A stretch of DNA of 6,803 nt from Clostridiales bacterium UBA4959 (GTDB taxonomy: Bacteria > Bacillota > Clostridia > Oscillospirales > CAG-272). The notes under the pieces are model-generated. The model was not told the DNA's origin and ran no database searches. It saw only the letters and a list, made by a program, of their open reading frames with translations. The translations under genes were made by a program, and so were the position numbers. Of the stretch, positions 5,171 through 6,803 are shown piece by piece; position 1 is the first letter of the stretch; each line of letters opens with the position of its first letter. The stretch is taken from positions 5,340 to 12,142 of the forward strand of contig DHAH01000085.1 of the NCBI GenBank assembly GCA_002397345.1. The letters are read 5' to 3'.

Positions 5171-6703
5171 ATGGCTTATCTGATTGGCACCGATATCGGC
5201 ACCTCCGGCACGAAAACCGTTCTGTTCGACGAAGCGGGCCGCACCATCGCCGACGCGTTGTATGAATATCCCCTCTATCAGCCGAAAAACGGCTGGGCAG
5301 AACAGGAACCGTCCGACTGGTGGGAAGCGGCATATAAATCCATCGCTGAAGTTATCGTAAAATCGGGCGTTAACCCCGCCGATATAAAGGGCGTGGGTCT
5401 TTCGGGACAGATGCACGGGCTGGTGATGCTCGACGTGTCTGACCGCGTACTGCGCCCCTCGATAATATGGTGCGACGGTCGCACGGGGGCGGAATGTGTT
5501 CAGATCACCGAGCTTGTGGGGCGCGATAAACTCATCGAAATCACCGCCAACCCCGCGTTGACGGGCTTCACCGCGTCGAAAATCATGTGGGTAAAGAACC
5601 ACGAACCGGAAATTTACGAAAAATGCCGCAAAATAATGCTGCCAAAAGACTACATACGCCTTATGTTGACCGGTGAATTCGCCACAGAGGTGTCCGACGC
5701 CTCCGGTATGCAGCTTCTTGACGTACCAAACCGCAGGTGGTCAGAATATGTGCTCGAAAAGCTGGACATCGATCCCGCGCTGCTGGGTAAGGTTTATGAA
5801 TCGTGCGAGGTCACAGGACGCGTCACCGAATCGGCGGCGCGCCTGACCGGGCTTGCGCCCGGCACGCCCGTAGTCGGCGGCGCCGGCGACCAGGCGGCGG
5901 GCGGCGTCGGCTGCGGCATCGTGCGCGAAGGCGTGGCGTCCGCCACTATCGGCACCTCCGGCGTGGTGTTCGCGCATACGGACACAATCAAAATCGACCC
6001 CGCCGGACGTGTGCATACCTTCTGCCATGCCGTACCCGGCGCGTGGCACATAATGGGAGTCACACAGGGCGCGGGACTGTCGTTCAAGTGGCTGCGCGAC
6101 AACTTTTTCGAAGGCGAAAAGCTAACCGCCGCACAAATTGGCGACGATCCCAACTATGTAATGGATAAAATCGCCGCCCGGTCGCCAGCGGGCGCGAACG
6201 GGCTTTTATACCTGCCGTATCTCATGGGCGAGCGTACACCCCATCTCGACCCCGACGCGCGCGGCGTGTTTTTCGGTTTATCCGCCGTGCATACTAAGCG
6301 CGACATGCTCCGCGCCGTAATGGAGGGCGTGGTTTATTCGCTTTGCGACTGCAAGGATATCCTGTGCGGGCTGGGCGCGCCTCCGTCCGCCATATTCGCG
6401 GCGGGCGGCGGCGGAAACAGTACGCTTTGGCGGCAGATGCTCGCCGACGCGTTCGGCATGCCGATCTCGGTGTCAAGCTCGAAGCAGGGCGGAGCGCTGG
6501 GCGTCGCCATACTTGCGGGTGTGGGCGCGGGGCTGTATAAATCTGTAACCGAAGCCTGCGGAGCGCTGATTTCCGCAGCATCGCACACCGATCCGATACC
6601 GGAAAATACGGCGCTGTACACACGTTATCACACGCTGTATAAAAAGCTGTATGCCGACCTGCGCGGCGATTTCGCGGAGCTCGCGAAAATTGTTAATTCA
6701 TAA
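5171..6703 (+). CDS. xylB: Xylulokinase (FGGY-family sugar kinase)
   Basis: Phosphorylates D-xylulose to xylulose-5-phosphate with ATP, feeding the pentose phosphate pathway; cytoplasmic. The 510 residues are full length or slightly long for the family. Seen: phosphate-binding DIGTSGTK (8-15), WAEQ (42-45), the substrate-loop motif SGQMHG (78-83), WCDGRT, GAGDQAAGG with the catalytic Asp240, the second phosphate motif IGTSG (260-264), GERTPHLDPDARG, the adenosine-site AAGGGGNS (410-417), and ALGVAILAGVGAGLY near the C-terminus. These fit xylulokinase better than glycerol kinase or gluconate kinase. It is read from its own extended -10 promoter, divergent from the YhaO-like operon. No xylose isomerase, transporter or XylR repressor gene is adjacent in the window, so a partner could lie to the right or elsewhere. 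No frameshift or missing key residue. Confidence 0.93.
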   Translation: MAYLIGTDIGTSGTKTVLFDEAGRTIADALYEYPLYQPKNGWAEQEPSDWWEAAYKSIAEVIVKSGVNPADIKGVGLSGQMHGLVMLDVSDRVLRPSIIWCDGRTGAECVQITELVGRDKLIEITANPALTGFTASKIMWVKNHEPEIYEKCRKIMLPKDYIRLMLTGEFATEVSDASGMQLLDVPNRRWSEYVLEKLDIDPALLGKVYESCEVTGRVTESAARLTGLAPGTPVVGGAGDQAAGGVGCGIVREGVASATIGTSGVVFAHTDTIKIDPAGRVHTFCHAVPGAWHIMGVTQGAGLSFKWLRDNFFEGEKLTAAQIGDDPNYVMDKIAARSPAGANGLLYLPYLMGERTPHLDPDARGVFFGLSAVHTKRDMLRAVMEGVVYSLCDCKDILCGLGAPPSAIFAAGGGGNSTLWRQMLADAFGMPISVSSSKQGGALGVAILAGVGAGLYKSVTEACGALISAASHTDPIPENTALYTRYHTLYKKLYADLRGDFAELAKIVNS

Positions 6704-6803
6704 CGAAGAAAAAGTATGGGAATACGTTCGAAGTCTCTGCCCTCGAGCTCCCGCCGCAAAGAAGGGCAATATAGTATTATATAATAGTTCGTTATAAAAA
6801 GCA
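6704..6803. other. Untranslated tail after xylB with several small inverted repeats
   Basis: No credible gene is visible in these 100 nt. TGCCCT (6738-6743) pairs with AGGGCA (6763-6768) around a 19-nt loop. GTAT/ATAC (6714-6717 and 6722-6725) makes a tiny stem. TATTATATAATA (6775-6786) is a perfect 12-bp palindrome containing a TATAAT. No T-run follows the GCCC hairpin, so an ordinary intrinsic terminator for xylB is not evident. A 22-codon frame (6716-6784, MGIRSKSL...) lies across the structured part and is probably not a gene. The palindrome could hold the promoter of a gene to the right. Confidence 0.4.

Noticed and set aside
5803..6168. Frames of about 100-120 codons on both strands inside xylB
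   Set aside because: They overlap the intact xylulokinase frame and translate to Arg/His- or Pro/Ala-rich sequence without domains.
6716..6784. 22-codon gene MGIRSKSL... after xylB
   Set aside because: There is only a weak purine stretch upstream, it overlaps inverted repeats, and the product has no recognised family.
1..6803. CRISPR array, tRNA, insertion sequence or phage attachment site
   Set aside because: No regularly spaced repeats, cloverleaf-like sequence, transposase motifs or terminal inverted repeats were seen.

Overview
The window reads as chromosomal DNA of a Gram-positive bacterium, most likely an uncultured clostridium (Bacillota, Clostridia). The evidence is GyrA, WalJ/YycJ and YhaO-type proteins that resemble Firmicutes versions, very AT-rich intergenic DNA with Firmicutes-style promoters, and moderately GC-rich coding DNA. 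This assignment rests on remembered family sequences, not on a search. I see no rRNA, tRNA, CRISPR array, transposase or phage gene.

Layout. A leftward (minus-strand) block fills positions 1-4981. In transcription order it holds a YhaO/SbcD-like DNA-repair phosphoesterase (3818-4981), a three-helix membrane protein of unknown function (3404-3796), a WalJ/YycJ metallo-beta-lactamase-fold hydrolase (2588-3355), a 1-phosphofructokinase-like PfkB sugar kinase (1668-2585), and the N-terminal two thirds of DNA gyrase subunit A (1-1536, running off the left edge). The first four genes are separated by 21, 48 and 2 nt, so they look like one operon. gyrA is preceded by a 132-nt gap with its own candidate promoter. 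On the right, a single rightward gene encodes xylulokinase (5171-6703).

The 189-nt region 4982-5170 is a divergent promoter region. The leftward operon has a near-consensus promoter (TTGAAA, 17 bp, TATAAT), and xylB has an extended -10 (TG-T-TATAAT) with a poor -35. A 23-bp element occurs twice, with one mismatch, once in each of the two AT-rich intergenic regions (1637-1659 and 5085-5107). This is the least expected signal in the window.

Functionally, the leftward genes join DNA maintenance (gyrase, a Mre11-like phosphoesterase, and WalJ, a family linked to exonuclease and mismatch-repair functions) with one sugar-phosphate kinase and an unknown membrane protein. The YhaO-like gene lacks the adjacent coiled-coil ATPase gene (YhaN/SbcC type) that usually accompanies it. 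Both sugar kinases lack their usual pathway neighbours within the window: no transporter, isomerase or regulator gene is seen. The window is otherwise mostly housekeeping sequence, and I found no strong evidence of a wholly new system.
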